In this document: positions 1 to 11,287 of the stretch, one piece after another
Position numbering within the stretch: the stretch's first letter is position 1
How the letters are laid out: each line of letters opens with the position of its first letter
Assembly (NCBI GenBank): GCA_024362935.1
Contig: JANCRA010000006.1
Location: 35,519,924 to 35,583,923 of the forward strand
Reading direction: 5' to 3'
Length of the DNA: 64,000 nucleotides
From: Setophaga petechia
Lineage: Eukaryota > Chordata > Aves > Passeriformes > Parulidae
Made by a program: the position numbers and the translations under genes
The notes under the pieces: model-generated
The model's database searches: none
Told to the model about the DNA's origin: nothing
What the model saw: the letters and a program-made list of their open reading frames with translations, nothing else

Positions 1-890
1 TACATGGGTACTTCTCTAGGTTGTTTTACTCTGTTTACAGCCAGTCTAATAAATCTCATAGCCTCTCGGTACTTATCTGGTCCTGTCAGAGCCTGAGTTT
101 CGGTGCAAAGAAACACTCCTAGCCCCATAAACTCATCTGCTGTGACTCCGAACTGACTAACTCCCGATCGCAACTGTGAGAGCAACTTCCAGTTAAGCGC
201 AGATGTTATTGCTCGCAGACCTCCCCCGGCCTGAGTTTGAAAAGTCACCGGGCATGTTATTTGTGTAGCCGCATTAATTGCACCATTATCCACGTTCTCC
301 AAGCCCTCTTTCGCCAGTGCAGCCCAAGCCTCCCCCCGTCCCGTGGCACTAGCCCCCGCTAGGTCGCTTTCCGCCCCAGGGATCGGCTCATTGCTCAGAG
401 GGAGGGCAGCCGGGGCCAGTTTTGGCCATGAATCATTCTCTCCGGGGGGTGCAGACGGCTCACTTGCTGCCTCGGTACTAGAACTAGAAGGCGGTGGTGG
501 CGGGGGAGGTAAAAACACCCTATTAAACACAGGGGGTAACATAGTGTCTTGGGATAAATCTCCCTCATAGGTTCTGTTTTTCATATAAGCAGCAAATGCC
601 TGCACCGCTGCTTTCTGTACTGCCTGATACCGCAGAAGCTCATTACGAATCAATCTCCAAAGTTTTTCCATCTTTTTAGCCGTTTTATCATCTTCTAACA
701 TAGGTTCCCAGAGCACCTCCCCAAACTTACGCCACTCTGTTAACTCATGTACAGTACAAGGATTTACGAATATTCCCTTAGCATACTCATATGGCAGGAG
801 TCCCGGTAACTCCTTTGTCAAATCTATCCCCTTAATCTGTCGCTTTTCCAAGAAGGCGGTAAATAAATCATATGCTGCTTGCCTTTCCAT
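1..890 (-). CDS. gag: ERV-B gag, N-terminal part, open to the window edge
   Basis: Reading the minus strand from an ATG at 890 down to base 1 gives about 296 codons without a stop; the gene continues outside the window. The product would be a retroviral Gag (virion structural polyprotein). The first ~100 residues are charged and helical, like a matrix domain. They are followed by a proline run (seven P) with a serine run, as in a late-domain linker, and then by a region beginning around CPVTFQT that reads like the start of a betaretroviral capsid. No N-terminal glycine follows the Met, so no myristoylation site is visible. It lies 168 bp downstream of a primer-binding site and LTR, the normal gag position. 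Assignment to a beta/alpha-like group is from sequence character, not from a search. Confidence 0.75.
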   Translation of the reverse strand, partial: MERQAAYDLFTAFLEKRQIKGIDLTKELPGLLPYEYAKGIFVNPCTVHELTEWRKFGEVLWEPMLEDDKTAKKMEKLWRLIRNELLRYQAVQKAAVQAFAAYMKNRTYEGDLSQDTMLPPVFNRVFLPPPPPPPSSSSTEAASEPSAPPGENDSWPKLAPAALPLSNEPIPGAESDLAGASATGRGEAWAALAKEGLENVDNGAINAATQITCPVTFQTQAGGGLRAITSALNWKLLSQLRSGVSQFGVTADEFMGLGVFLCTETQALTGPDKYREAMRFIRLAVNRVKQPREVPM

Positions 891-1057
891 ACCTAATTCG
901 TCAGCGCTGTTGCAGCCTCCTCAAGGTCTTGGCAGCATGTATCGGCCAGGCTCGTCTGTATGGTCACCCAGGGCACGGTGCGGCTTACTAGCCCTCTTCG
1001 TTCGCACTTATTTGCTGTCCCGCTGCTTAGGACCCGAACTGTCTTACGTCGCTCGTC

Positions 1058-1075
1058 CGTGGTCGGGGGTCACCA
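1058..1075 (-). promoter_or_regulatory. Primer-binding site, tRNA-Trp-like (ERV-B)
   Basis: Minus strand reads TGGTGACCCCCGACCACG two bases after the LTR end. The first ten bases match the tRNA-Trp-type primer site known from alpharetroviruses, with an extra C and drift in the second half. It marks the boundary between 5' LTR and leader. Confidence 0.6.
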
Positions 1076-1077
1076 TT

Positions 1078-1399
1078 TGACGAGGTGGACGGGAGACTTG
1101 CTCATCCTCTAATACAGACAAATCTCAACTTTATTGATTAACAGAAATACTTTTATAATCACAATAATAAGGCTCATGCATATTGCAAAATTATAGCTCA
1201 CTATTGGTCAGCTATAAAAGTCAGCCACACCTTTTCTCAAGATGGTTGTGGCTTCTTTTTTACCTCCTGTTATCACATAATTTACCAAACAACTTCTTGC
1301 TCAAAGAAACCATGTCCTTGAATTATACAGCTGTTGTTTTCTTAGATGCTCTTTCTCACTTTTCCCATGGACTGTGTCTCAGTAAAAAAACTGTCCACA
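1078..1399 (-). repeat. ERV-B 5' LTR (about 322 bp)
   Basis: On the minus strand the element starts TGTGGACAG and ends CGTCA directly before the primer site, giving TG...CA ends. A TATA-like box (TTATAAAAG) lies near 1,153 and an AATAAA at 1,130-1,135. The short length and close TATA/poly(A) spacing resemble alpharetroviral LTRs. It interrupts the Ig-domain gene of ERV-A. The second LTR and the matching target duplication (expected near ttcagg at 1,400-1,405) would lie beyond the window. Confidence 0.65.
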
Positions 1400-2797
1400 T
1401 TCAGGCATTTTGGTTACCGGTATTATTCCCCAGGGAATTGGTTCACCTGCAGCCTGTGGTAATGGCAGGCAAGCTGTTATTTTAGTCACGTTCTGCATAA
1501 TCCCAAAATCTCTAATTAATCCTACCACTAAGTTTTCCTGCTCAGCATTTCATTCTATTGTATTATTAACCTCCCATCTACTCCTTCTACCGTGTCTCTG
1601 TAAGGATAACATCATTCTGTCATGCCTCCACCACGCACCCTTAGCTACCCAATACCAATAATCTCCTTCATCCTCAACTTGTACATTTTGTATAACCAAT
1701 GTTACCTTATTTCCTAAATTTAATTCCATATGATATTTGCCGTATTGATTTTTCAAATTATTATGGAACCACCATCCAAATTTCTCAAACTGGGATGCCG
1801 CTTTTACTTCACACATTAAGATAACCATTTTCCCTATTGGTACCTGATATATTCCATGAACTGCCCTAATGTCATTTCCCAAATGAGTTTTAGCCCGGAC
1901 CGTCCTGAGCCCATAAGCCCCAAAAAGGTAATTTTCCACTATACATAAGTATACTCCCTCTTCCCTTCCTATTCTAGGATTAGTGACATTCAACCACCCG
2001 CAACCTTTGCCTTCCTTTTCTCACCAACTGGTCCCGTCCTCTATTCTGTCCCAGGTCAGTTCCCTATTTTGCTTCCACCATTTGACCCGAAGGTTCCTTT
2101 GATATCTTGATCTTACTAGCAAGGAACAATTTATTCTGAGGCGTGGCCCATCCCACAAGTCCACTGCCATTGATACTGGATTAACCTTTATGTCTTCAGC
2201 ACGATCCCCTATCCATGGCAAAACCCTCATACTCACTCTTTTGTAATCAAAACTATCCCGTATTTTGACCAAACATGTATATTCTCCTGTATCGTTTGTG
2301 GTTACCTTGGTAAGATTCAGTACCGTGTTTCCTTGTTGTTTATCCTGATCCCAATCAACTCCTATCTTGCCTCAGCTTCTTTCAGCCCCCCGTTGCCATA
2401 TTGCAATAACTTCATCAGCCTCAACTTTCTGGCTGTCAAATATAACACAAGTTAATTGAACATCCATCCCTTCCATGACTGTAACCTTTGTTTCTTCAAC
2501 CTGTACTAAAGTAGACCCTTGAACGGGTATTAGTCTCATGATCACTAGCAGTAGTATAATTAAGAAGGCGGCTTTGCGCGGAAGATCATCCAGGTTGCAG
2601 ACACTATCTGGGTTTCCCACTGGGGCAGTGCCTTCTTTACCCTGGTGTAATGGATCCAAGCATCCATCCCCTGGACCTTCACCGCCGTGTAGGTCGTCAT
2701 CATCACCTGGTGGGGTCCGTTCCATGATTCCCATAGCGGATCTGTAATCCAATTCTTGACGTACACCTGGTCCCCAGGCTGAATGTCGTGAACACAA
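1400..2797 (-). pseudogene. Ig-superfamily ectodomain gene in the env position of ERV-A
   Basis: One minus-strand frame runs from 2,797 to the ERV-B LTR with three TGA stops (about 2,372, 2,021 and 1,550). A hydrophobic signal-peptide core (AAFLIILLLVI) lies at about 2,572-2,540. Three consecutive Ig-like folds follow. Domain 1 has QLTC, an IW tryptophan and DTGEYTC. Domain 2 has INC, VKWW and EEGVYLC. Domain 3 has LMC, GWW and EDEGDYW, with the last cysteine replaced by Trp/Tyr. Six N-glycosylation sequons are visible. After domain 3 the frame continues for about 50 residues (includes ITACLPLP and PWGIIPV) until the LTR cuts it. Its start overlaps the integrase 3' end, as env does in gammaretroviruses. 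No SU/TM cleavage site, CX6CC or membrane anchor is present in what remains. Function is unknown; a secreted or membrane Ig decoy or a captured receptor is inference. Confidence 0.75.
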
Positions 2798-4110
2798 TTC
2801 TCCAGCGTGAGCGGTCTATTCCACTGCAACGTATTTCTTAAAGAGTTCAAAATCTTATTAAGTGATGTAACATACTCTGCAATCGCCTGGTCCCCACTCA
2901 TATGTACCTCCCCTTTTAATACAGTTGCATGATATGGTTTACCATATAGTATCTCATATGGACTTACACCTACCTTTTCCCTTGGTTTAATTCGAATCCT
3001 GAGTAGGGCCAAAGGCAAAGCTTGAGGCCAGTGCAGTTTAGCTTCCTGGCAAATCTTTTTGATTTGTCCTTTCAGGGTTTGATTCATCCTTTCCACCTAC
3101 CCACTAGACTGAGGTCTCCAGGGGGTATGCAAATTCCAGGTTATATCTAACAGTCGTGCTAATTCCTGCACTACCCCGGCTATAAAATGCGGACCCCTAT
3201 CTGATGACAATCCTAAAGGTACTCCAAATCTTGGTATTATTTCTTTTAACAGGGTTTTTACCACCTCCTTAGCCTGATTAGTTCTACAAGGAAAAGCTTC
3301 CGGCCACCCTGAGAACGTACATACGTACACTAACGAGTATCTGTATCCCTGTGCCCTAGGCAATTCGGAAAAATCAACTTGCCAGTAATCTCCCGGTTGT
3401 GGCCCAATTTGCAACTTTCCCATTTGTATTTGTCTTCTAACTACTGGATTATTTTTCAAACATACTGGGCACATTGCACTAACTCTTTTTGCCATTGTTA
3501 ACATCTGATTAGAGATTATCTCATTCTTCAAAAATTTTACCAATACTTCTGCCCCCCAATGACATTTATTATGTTCTGATTCCAAAATAAATTTCATTAT
3601 GCGAGTAGGTACCACTATTTGTCCCATTGGTGTAACATACCACCCGAGTTGATTCCTCTGTGCCCCTAGCAAGTTTATTAGTTTTCCATCTTCTATTGAA
3701 TATTTGGGTTCCTGATTCAGATATGGGGTAGCCGGATTTGTTCTTACCGGTACCAATGCCATTTGAGTCCATATTTCCCGTGCCACTTGCCGTGCTGTAA
3801 CATCAGCAAATCGATTTCCTCTGTAAACTTCTCCTTCCGCAGTCTGATGTCCTTTAACATGCATTACTACAACTGCTTTGGGACTATGTACCGCATCCAG
3901 TAGCTGTAGCACTTCTTCCTGGTGCTTGATGTTGGTTCCCTGTGAATTCAAAAGCACCCTTTCCTTCCATAACGCCCCATGTACATGGACCACACCAAAG
4001 GCGTATTTAGAATCTGTCCAAATATTAACCCTTTTGTCCTTGCTCAAATACAGGGCTCTGGTGAGTCCAATCGCCTCTGCTTTCTGGGCCGAAGTTCCAG
4101 GTAACAAAGC
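2560..4110 (-). pseudogene. pol: ERV-A pol remnant: RNase H and integrase
   Basis: A gammaretrovirus-like RNase H fragment (TSAQKAEA, WTDSKYAFG, GNRFADVTA; 4,110 to about 3,740) leads into integrase. The zinc region shows EHNKCHWG and CPVC. The catalytic core shows VDFSELP and SDRGPHF, and then an in-frame stop at 3,097-3,099 just before the VERMNQ segment that carries the catalytic Glu. The C-terminal domain continues to 2,560. Protease, reverse transcriptase and the first part of RNase H are missing: the frame passes straight from capsid sequence into RNase H at about 4,110, so a deletion of several kilobases is implied. The 3' end overlaps the Ig-domain gene in another frame. Confidence 0.85.
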
Positions 4111-4972
4111 CTTTTCTCTAGTGGCTCTAATAACCATTTCCTTTTCCGTGGAATCCATTGTAGTATCTAATAATACCTGTAAATCATTCCAGTCCAGATT
4201 CAGAGTCTTTATTACCATTTTAACCACCTTGCTACCCTTTCCGGATCCTCCCGATAACTCCCCGCTGATTGCTTCCATATTACCAAATCCCCTGGGGAGA
4301 AAGGCACCTTTATAAGTATCCTTTCTCCCTGTGGTCCCACAGCTTCCCTTAACGGCCCAATTAACTGTGGCCCGTTCTGCCCCTTCCTTCCCTGGCGAGT
4401 TCGCCCCGCTAACGGAGTTCTTTTAACACTCTCATTCTTTTTGCCATCACCATCACTATCACTCTCACTAGATCCCATTTTCATAGATATATCGGCAGGG
4501 GGAGCAGGGGGCACATTAGGAGCAACCGGAACCCTCGGGGGTGCTATACAATAGGACAAATCTTCCTTGATCGGAGGATACAAATTATGCTCCTTTCTTT
4601 CTTTACATCCAACACGCTCCCTCTCATTATTTACTTCTAAAACCAAAATACCGCACTCCTTTTGCCATTCTTCTTTCTGGTATAAAAAGACAAATCTAAA
4701 TACAGTATTTCATCCCATTTCTCATTTCTACTTAAAAATTGCATCAAAGATTCCACTATCCCCAATTTAAGTGTACCATTCACCAGCCATCCCGCTTCCC
4801 CAATCTCATATTCAGGCCACCAATGATTACAATAATCTATCATTTTACTTTTATCCAATTCTTGATAATACCCCTCACTTTTCCATCCTTTCAATATACA
4901 ACCTAATGGCGTATTTCCAGGTATTGTACCATTGGCTTGCACTAAGGTTTTAAAAGTTTTAAAAGACATCAT
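4111..4972 (-). pseudogene. gag: ERV-A gag remnant (matrix, linker, part of capsid)
   Basis: A matrix-like segment occupies 4,972-4,640 (includes GNTPLGCILKGW and KMIDYCNHWWPEYE), similar in layout to the ERV-C matrix. A frameshift near 4,640 moves to a second frame carrying an acidic, proline-containing linker and the start of a gamma-type capsid (PLREAVGPQGER, FSPGDLVIWKQ). A second shift near 4,215 moves to the frame with NDLQVLLDT and STEKEMVI. That frame joins RNase H at about 4,110, so the rest of capsid and all of nucleocapsid are lost. Non-functional as Gag. Confidence 0.75.
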
Positions 4973-5304
4973 ATTACAGCCTTTAATTCCACCTTTAGTC
5001 CCAATAAACCAATATACCTTCTCGCAGTCCTTCCCAAAGAACAGAAGGAGAGTTCCGGTCCTGCGTACTTAGACATCTTATGACCGGAGCCTAGGCTTTT
5101 CCATCAACCACCAAATCCAAATCCAATTGTCACCTTTTTCCAATATAAAGCACCTTCGGGCTTACCTTCTGCAGTTGTCCGACAGGCGCGGGGGCCAGGC
5201 ACGAACCGATGACTCCCCGAGAAGTGCTCGGTGCCGGCTTGTAGTGGATCGAGACGCGAACCGCCCCGGCAACCCTTGGAGTCCTGCCGCGGTCACCAGA
5301 AAAC

Positions 5305-5656
5305 TGTTGCCCAATAGATAAACGACACAAAACTCGGATAAGTTTTGTGCGGTGCTTTATTAAGGGCCCGGGAGCCTGTGGACTAGCGTCCCAAGTCAGA
5401 GTCCCACATTTCAGGTACAGGTGCTTCCCCTTTTATACATGCGATTCATAACAAAGTCTCTAAGAAACAGTTTCCCTTGACTAGCAACAGACCCCTTGTG
5501 ATACATTCCTTAGCTCACAAACAAAATCATGAATCTTCTGCTTATCACATTGTATGCTGCCTCTAGACAGGTTAGCATTCTTACTTTCCTACACTAGTTT
5601 AAATATTTATTAAGTTCCTAAGACTACCTGCTAAGTTACACACGAAACCCAACACA
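5305..5656 (-). repeat. ERV-A 5' LTR (about 350 bp)
   Basis: The minus strand starts TGTGTTGGG or TGTTGGG at 5,656/5,654 and ends GGGCAACA at 5,305. A TATA box (TATAAAAGGGG) is at about 5,429-5,436 and AATAAA at 5,356-5,361. The sequence after the LTR (TGGTGACCGCGGC, about 5,288-5,300) starts like a primer site, but I cannot assign the tRNA. The partner 3' LTR is not in the window because ERV-B interrupts the element. Confidence 0.65.
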
Positions 5657-7629
5657 TACTATCAACGGCTACAAAACTGTTTTTACCAAACCACTCCACA
5701 CACAACCCATAACTAAACTTTAATTAAACATTTCGCTAAATTTCATTTCTTTTCCAACATCCCCAGGTGTGAGAAGGTCGGAGAGCCCCCCCCAGCCCCA
5801 AGCACTCTCATCCGTGAGCAGCATCCCTGCAGTGTCCTTCCTCCAGTGAGCACAGAAATTCCTCTGTGCCCAGGTCCGTGCCAGGCCCACACGCGGCGCT
5901 GCTCTGTGGGAATGGGGACACGGGGAAGCGGTGCCTGCCATGTGTCCCCCGTGTGTTGCCGTGTGTCCCCCCAATGTCCCTCTGTGTTCCCCTGGCCAGG
6001 GAGCTGCTCTTGCCCGGGATGGCCGGGCCCAGCCACCGGGCCTCGCCGGCAGCGGGCAGGAGCCGGCCCAGGCTGCGGGACACGGCGGGGTTACCTGGCT
6101 GGAAAGCTGCTCTGGCTCTCGCCATGCAGCTGTAGGCAAGGGGCTGCCAGCCGTGCAGGAGGAAAGCCACTGGCCAGCCCCTAACGCTGCCCCGCAGAAA
6201 GGAAGGGCAGGAGGAAGCTGACAAAGGAGCCGGGAATCCAGCAGTGCAGAGATGAAGGGACAAGTGCCCTTGGGGGCCAGGGGTCGGGGCCAGCCCTTGG
6301 GCATGGCTCCAAGTGGCTCCTGAGCTGGCGTCAGGGCTGCCTGTGAGGATTGCAGGCAGCAGCCGAGGGCAGCAGCGCCAGCAGTGCCAGCCGGGTCCCA
6401 TGGCCATCTGCCCATGCCTTCGCAGCCCGTGAGGGCCGCGGGTTCTGCAGTGTTGCTCCTGCTCCCACAGCCGGCCCGGAGCCTCAGGGCTGCCCCGCAG
6501 GCGCCACAGGAGAAGCAGCGGCCTCAGGGCCTGGCCCAGCGTTTGATCTGCTCAGCCCGGGGGCAGAGCCACAGCAGGGGGGAAGGAGCTGAAGGAGCAG
6601 CAGGGAGCCCGGGGAGAGACAGGCTGTGAGACAAGGCTCTGCCTATAATTTTAACAGTTTTTATTAACCTAATAACTATATACAACTAACTTAATAACTA
6701 TATACAAGTACAAAGTCAAGTTCCTGATGACAGTTGTCACAGATGTTTCTCGTTTCGGACAAGATGTCCCAGGTTGAGCATTGGGCGCTGAGTCCTCTCC
6801 AGCTGGCTGGAGGCTGTTGATGTCTGGTGGGGCTGGCGAAGCTGCTCGAGCCCTTGGGCCCATGAGAGCTGTCGAGGAGCTGTGCCTGGCCGGTGCTCTC
6901 CTGAGGCGGCAGGGCCTGGGGGTGAAGGGCAAGGGTGAGCCACCACAGGTGCTGGCCCCAGCACACCAGGACTCAAGCTCTTGTCCCACACTGGGCATGG
7001 CCATTCTCCCATGTTACTCCAGCTCCAAGCTCAGTTGCCCCATGTGCCAGTCCTCCTGCTCCATTCTGCCCCTACCTTCTTACCCCAGACACAAAATACC
7101 CATGCCACATTACCCAGCTCTGTACACAGAGCCCTACTCATCCCCCAGCCGGTTCCCTGCAGATAATCACCCCCTGTCGTCATTGCCCCCTTGCCCTGAC
7201 AGTGCCATACCTGACACATCCTGTGTCCTGATCACCGTACGATGCTGGTCATTACGGCCCCTCGAGATGTGTCCATCACCGTGCAGCAGGGTCACACTGG
7301 GCTGAGGAGGAGAGGGCAGCTGGCTGCAATGCAGGGCCCAATCCACACCCCCCAATAATCCTCCTAACCCACGTCTCCCTGGAGACTGAAGGCACAGATT
7401 CCCCCTGGACAGTCAGCAATGCCATCAAGCCTCAAGTCACCATTCTGTGTCCCCACCTTCGTGACACCTACCTTGTTGTGGTGTACCAGGAGACGCTGCA
7501 GCTGTGCACTTGTATGTGGGGAAGCCTTGAGGTGGAGCTGCTGCTCTGATGGTCCCCAGAGCTCTGCGGCACACGGGGTACACTGGCACGGACCAGTGGC
7601 TCCTATGGGATGGGGCAGAGTGTAGAGAT
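5657..7629. other. No gene recognised; GC-rich host-like DNA
   Basis: The stretch 5,760-6,640 is GC-rich with long open frames on several strands, none with recognisable domains. An AT-rich patch at 6,645-6,705 holds a duplicated block (taataactatatacaa) and, read on the minus strand, AATAAA; it could be the 3' end of an old transcript. I see no supportable coding gene. Confidence 0.4.
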
Positions 7630-8060
7630 CAGGGGTTTAGAAGGGGTCTGGAATCAAGAAGCGACTCAATATGAGGTATGCATCTTGTTCGATTTATTAC
7701 TGCTTGATATGTTCTTTTACACTATTGTTGGTTGTCCACACGGCTTTAGCTTACATTTTATTGGTTACAAGTATCTGTTCATGCGGTTTTACTAATGCTA
7801 TGATTGGTGCAAGCCAGCTGTTCATGCTTCTGCTTACTTCTGCAATAGCTCTGCCTTGGGGTTTACTGATAGTCTGCTAGTGGGCCTGGAGGCATTGTGT
7901 AATTGACCAACTTCTCTTTATCGCCTCGCCAAACGCATTTCAAGGACTGTCTGCTGGCTTCAGACCTGGTTTTGCACTCCTTGCAGATAACTGTGCTCTT
8001 TTTCTATCAGCCACGCCTGTATGCTTTCTGCGCTACTAGTCTCTGTACTCTCATCACCTC
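7630..8060 (-). repeat. Probable solo LTR
   Basis: This AT-rich block interrupts GC-rich DNA. On the minus strand it has CCAATAAAATG and TAATAAATCG poly(A)-like signals near 7,690-7,770, followed by an LTR-like tail ending near the GC-rich flank. Exact ends and target duplications could not be fixed, so this is a composition-based call. Confidence 0.35.
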
Positions 8061-8069
8061 GGTTCTGTT

Positions 8070-8790
8070 GGGTCCCCAGAATCACAATGGCCCCTTGGTT
8101 CCAACAGGCCTGGATGTGTCACACTGGCCCCTTGCTTCCATGGGGACCCAAAGTGACACAATGGCCCCTTGGTTCCATGAGACCTTGCAGTGTCACAGTG
8201 CCTGCCTTGGTTCTCTGAGGCCCTGTGATGTCACAATGGCCCCTTGGTTCCATGAGGACTTAGAGTGTCAGAATGGTCTCATTTGTTCCGTGGAGCCTCT
8301 CAGTGTCACAATGGTCTCTTTTGGTTCTGCAGTATCACAATGGCACCTTGGTTCCATGAAGCCCTGAAGTACGGAATGGCCCCTTGGTTCCATTGGACTC
8401 CTCACTGTCACACAAGTTCTCAGTTCCACAGAGCCCTGCAGTGTCACAGTGCTCTCCTGGGTTCCATGGTACCACACGAGGTCACAATGGCAAATCCCCC
8501 TCCCTGGGCTTTGTCTGGGAAGTGTCACTGGGCCCCATTTGGCACCATTCACATCCACAGGGTTCTGTCAAGTCCCAGTGGAACCTTGGTGCCACGTTGC
8601 TCCACAGCCTCACAATGCTCTCCCTGCTGCCATGAGGTCCCTCCCTCTGTGACACACTGCAGCCCTGGCTCCATCAGGGTCTCTGGGGTTCCATGGTGCA
8701 CGCCGCCTTTTCCACATCTGAGACTTGCTCCCATGGGTTCCATGGACTGACAGTGGCCCTCTGCATTCCATGGGCCCAGCTAGATCACAG
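8070..8790. repeat. Degenerate minisatellite, unit about 40 bp
   Basis: Roughly 15 imperfect copies of a unit with the core CACAATGGCCCCTTGGTTCC followed by ATGAGGCC-like and CAGTGT-like segments. Copies diverge towards the right end. Frames are open by repetition only; no protein is implied. Confidence 0.75.
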
Positions 8791-11285
8791 CAGAGCCTGG
8801 CTCTCATCAGGTTCTGAGGCCTGTTCTGCCAGCCGACAGTGGTGATTTAAAGAGCACAGAAAACAATCGGAAAAATGGTCTTATTTTACTGTGAGTGTTA
8901 AGGCAACACAAAAGTAAAATTATATATTCAATAAAATTATGTGCTTGGCTTTAGCAGCAAGCAAAAAGAAGCAAGGTAATGCACCTAATCATTATTACAG
9001 GAGAGAAAGAATAGGGATTGAGAAAGACACATCCCCAATTGCCTAAATACCATCACCCAGAGTCCGCAGTCACTGCAGAGCCCCGTTTCACAGCAAGGCC
9101 CTGGAGAACCCTTCCAAACACTTGGGAAAATCCTACATGGTGCATCCAACTGTAGGTGAGGTCTCCAAATTTGCTCCAAAAGTGGGTTCAACTTTTATCA
9201 GCCCAAATCAGCAAGTCAAAGTGACTTGATGATATTTTTAGCACATAAGCTGGATCTCTTGTCACTTTTCATGACCAGGAGGGCCAGGGCTCGGCCAGAG
9301 CTCAGTCCCTGGCTTGGATGGTTTCCCTTAAATATCCTACAAGCCTCTATTCATGTCAGTGGGGAAAATTTCTTAAAATATATATTTCTTGCCGGTAACT
9401 ACACAAGAGTATGTGAAAGTCTCCAAAGCAGCTGTTTAGGTGTTAAACAGCTGCAGAAGCACCTTGGTCATCTGTTTTTAGCTAACTAAAACTGATGGTG
9501 TCAGTCCCATGATGCCCAGGCTTTGTCCTGTAAGCCAGCTCTGGCTGAGGGCTGCCACTCAGGCCTGAGCACATCAGCAGCTGAAGTGACCACGACTGGG
9601 AATGGCAAGAACACCCCCTGGGACTGGCCCAGAGGCCCTGGGACTCCCTGGCATGGATCAGCTCAGGAGACAGGATTTCAGGGAGCCCAAAGGACTTTTG
9701 GGAGAGCTGCTGTGGAGACAGAGGGAATGGCACAGCTGAATCCCTTGCCTGGGCTCCCAGAGGACCCTTCTGCTGTGGGGCTGCTGAGGCTGGAGGAGCA
9801 GCAGGTACCCATGGCCACCCCAAACCAGGGCCCCGTTGGCACCACGGCCCCGACCGGGGCTGCGGGACCCCATCCCTGGGATGAGTCAGGAGTTGCAGAG
9901 CTGGGAGTGCTCAGCCAGAGCCGCTGAGCCTTCAGCAGCCCCACACGGCCAGAGCGTGAGCCCAGTGGGGGGGCCTGAACCACGGCCCAGCCCCACCGAG
10001 AGCGGCTGTGCCGGACATGCTGCAGCTCCAGGAGCAGCTGGAGCCCCAGGCAGCCAAGGGGTGCCACCGCGGACGTTCCTTTCTTCCCCCTCAGAAAGGA
10101 CACTGGGAAGCTGGGGAAGTGTCAATGAAAGGAGCAGGGATGGTGGGAGCACTGACACAAGAAATCCAAACTCTCCAGAGAAAGGAGGGCAGAAATCCCT
10201 GGTGTCCAGCATCCTGCCAGAGAAACCCATTCCCAGAATCACCAACATAAAACCATCCTCCAGTTCCCTGGATTGTGCTGCTCCTGACCCACTGACACCT
10301 TCCCACCAGAGTGAAGCTCTGAGGTGGGATTGATGGAGGAAAGCTGAGCCCTGAGCCATGCCAGGGTCAGTGCCAGGAGCATCCCCTGGCGCTGTTTGAC
10401 AGCAGCTCTGCAGGAACTGGGGATGCAAAAAGGACAAACCTGAGCCTCTCCCACCATCAGATACCTCAGAGCTTACACAGCAACACGGCCATGGCTCTCC
10501 CAAACGGGATTTAGGAATGGCACACCTACTGCAGCCATTTGATCCACATCTGCCCAGATCCCTTTGGGACTCCTGCTTTTGGTGTCTCTGCCCCCTCTCC
10601 CTGCCCCAAGGAGGCTCCTCTCTCTCCTCTCCCTGCCCTGACAAGAGAGTCACACAAATAAAGGCGTGGGGTTGCCAGGTGCTGAGGGGCTGTAGAAGGA
10701 GCCTTCTCCAGGTCTGGCCTGTTTCCAAAACCCACACAGTCTCCTGCAGCAATGAACCTCCTTGTTCACCCTCTCCAAGGGTGTCAAGCTCAGGAAGGGA
10801 TTCCTGACACCCTGTCCAGCCAGGAAAGCTCCTGTGTCTCCATATCAGGGGACAAAACCGAACACAGGAACCCTGGGGGACTGAGATTGTGGCATGGGGA
10901 CATCTCCATTTATTTCCCAGTGAGAAACAAAAATGTGGAATGATGCCAGAGCTTGTTTTGGTCTACATCAACCTTTGATAAATGTCCCTCGTCCTGACAG
11001 TGACTCCTCTGCAGCTGCTCTGGGAGGTCTCCTGGGCCGAGTGCAGTGAGAGGAGATTGCAGTGGTGCTGAGGTGCTCGAGGGGACCCATTTCAATGCTC
11101 TGCTGAAGGCCAAGGACATTGTGTTTCCCCAAGGAGCAATGCTCCTTTCTGGCACTCACTGCCCATGAGAGACATTATTCAGTTGCTGCCTTTGGGTGAG
11201 TTCCAGCCACACGAGATGATCCCACCCATGGCTGCTGCTGGGTCCAGACACTGGGTGAGATAAAGCTGAGCCAGAGCTTCAGCAT
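8791..11285. other. No gene recognised
   Basis: Mixed-composition sequence with moderate open frames on both strands (for example 9,886-10,752 minus) that show no domain, no consistent splice pattern and no repeat I can name. Confidence 0.4.
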
Positions 11286-11287
11286 CT

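Larger units (their letters stand above)
1400..5656 (-). mobile_element. ERV-A: defective gammaretrovirus-like provirus, 3' part interrupted by ERV-B
   Basis: Order on the minus strand: LTR, gag fragment, RNase H-integrase fragment, Ig-domain gene, then the LTR of ERV-B. Pol signatures (SAQKAEA, TDSKYAFG, integrase/env overlap) place it in class I. It is inactive through a CA-to-RNase H deletion, two gag frameshifts, an integrase stop and three stops in the env-position gene. Confidence 0.8.

Noticed and set aside
5720..6629. Several 100-230 codon frames in GC-rich DNA
   Set aside because: Overlapping frames on both strands with biased A/G/P/R composition and no domain; treated as non-coding.
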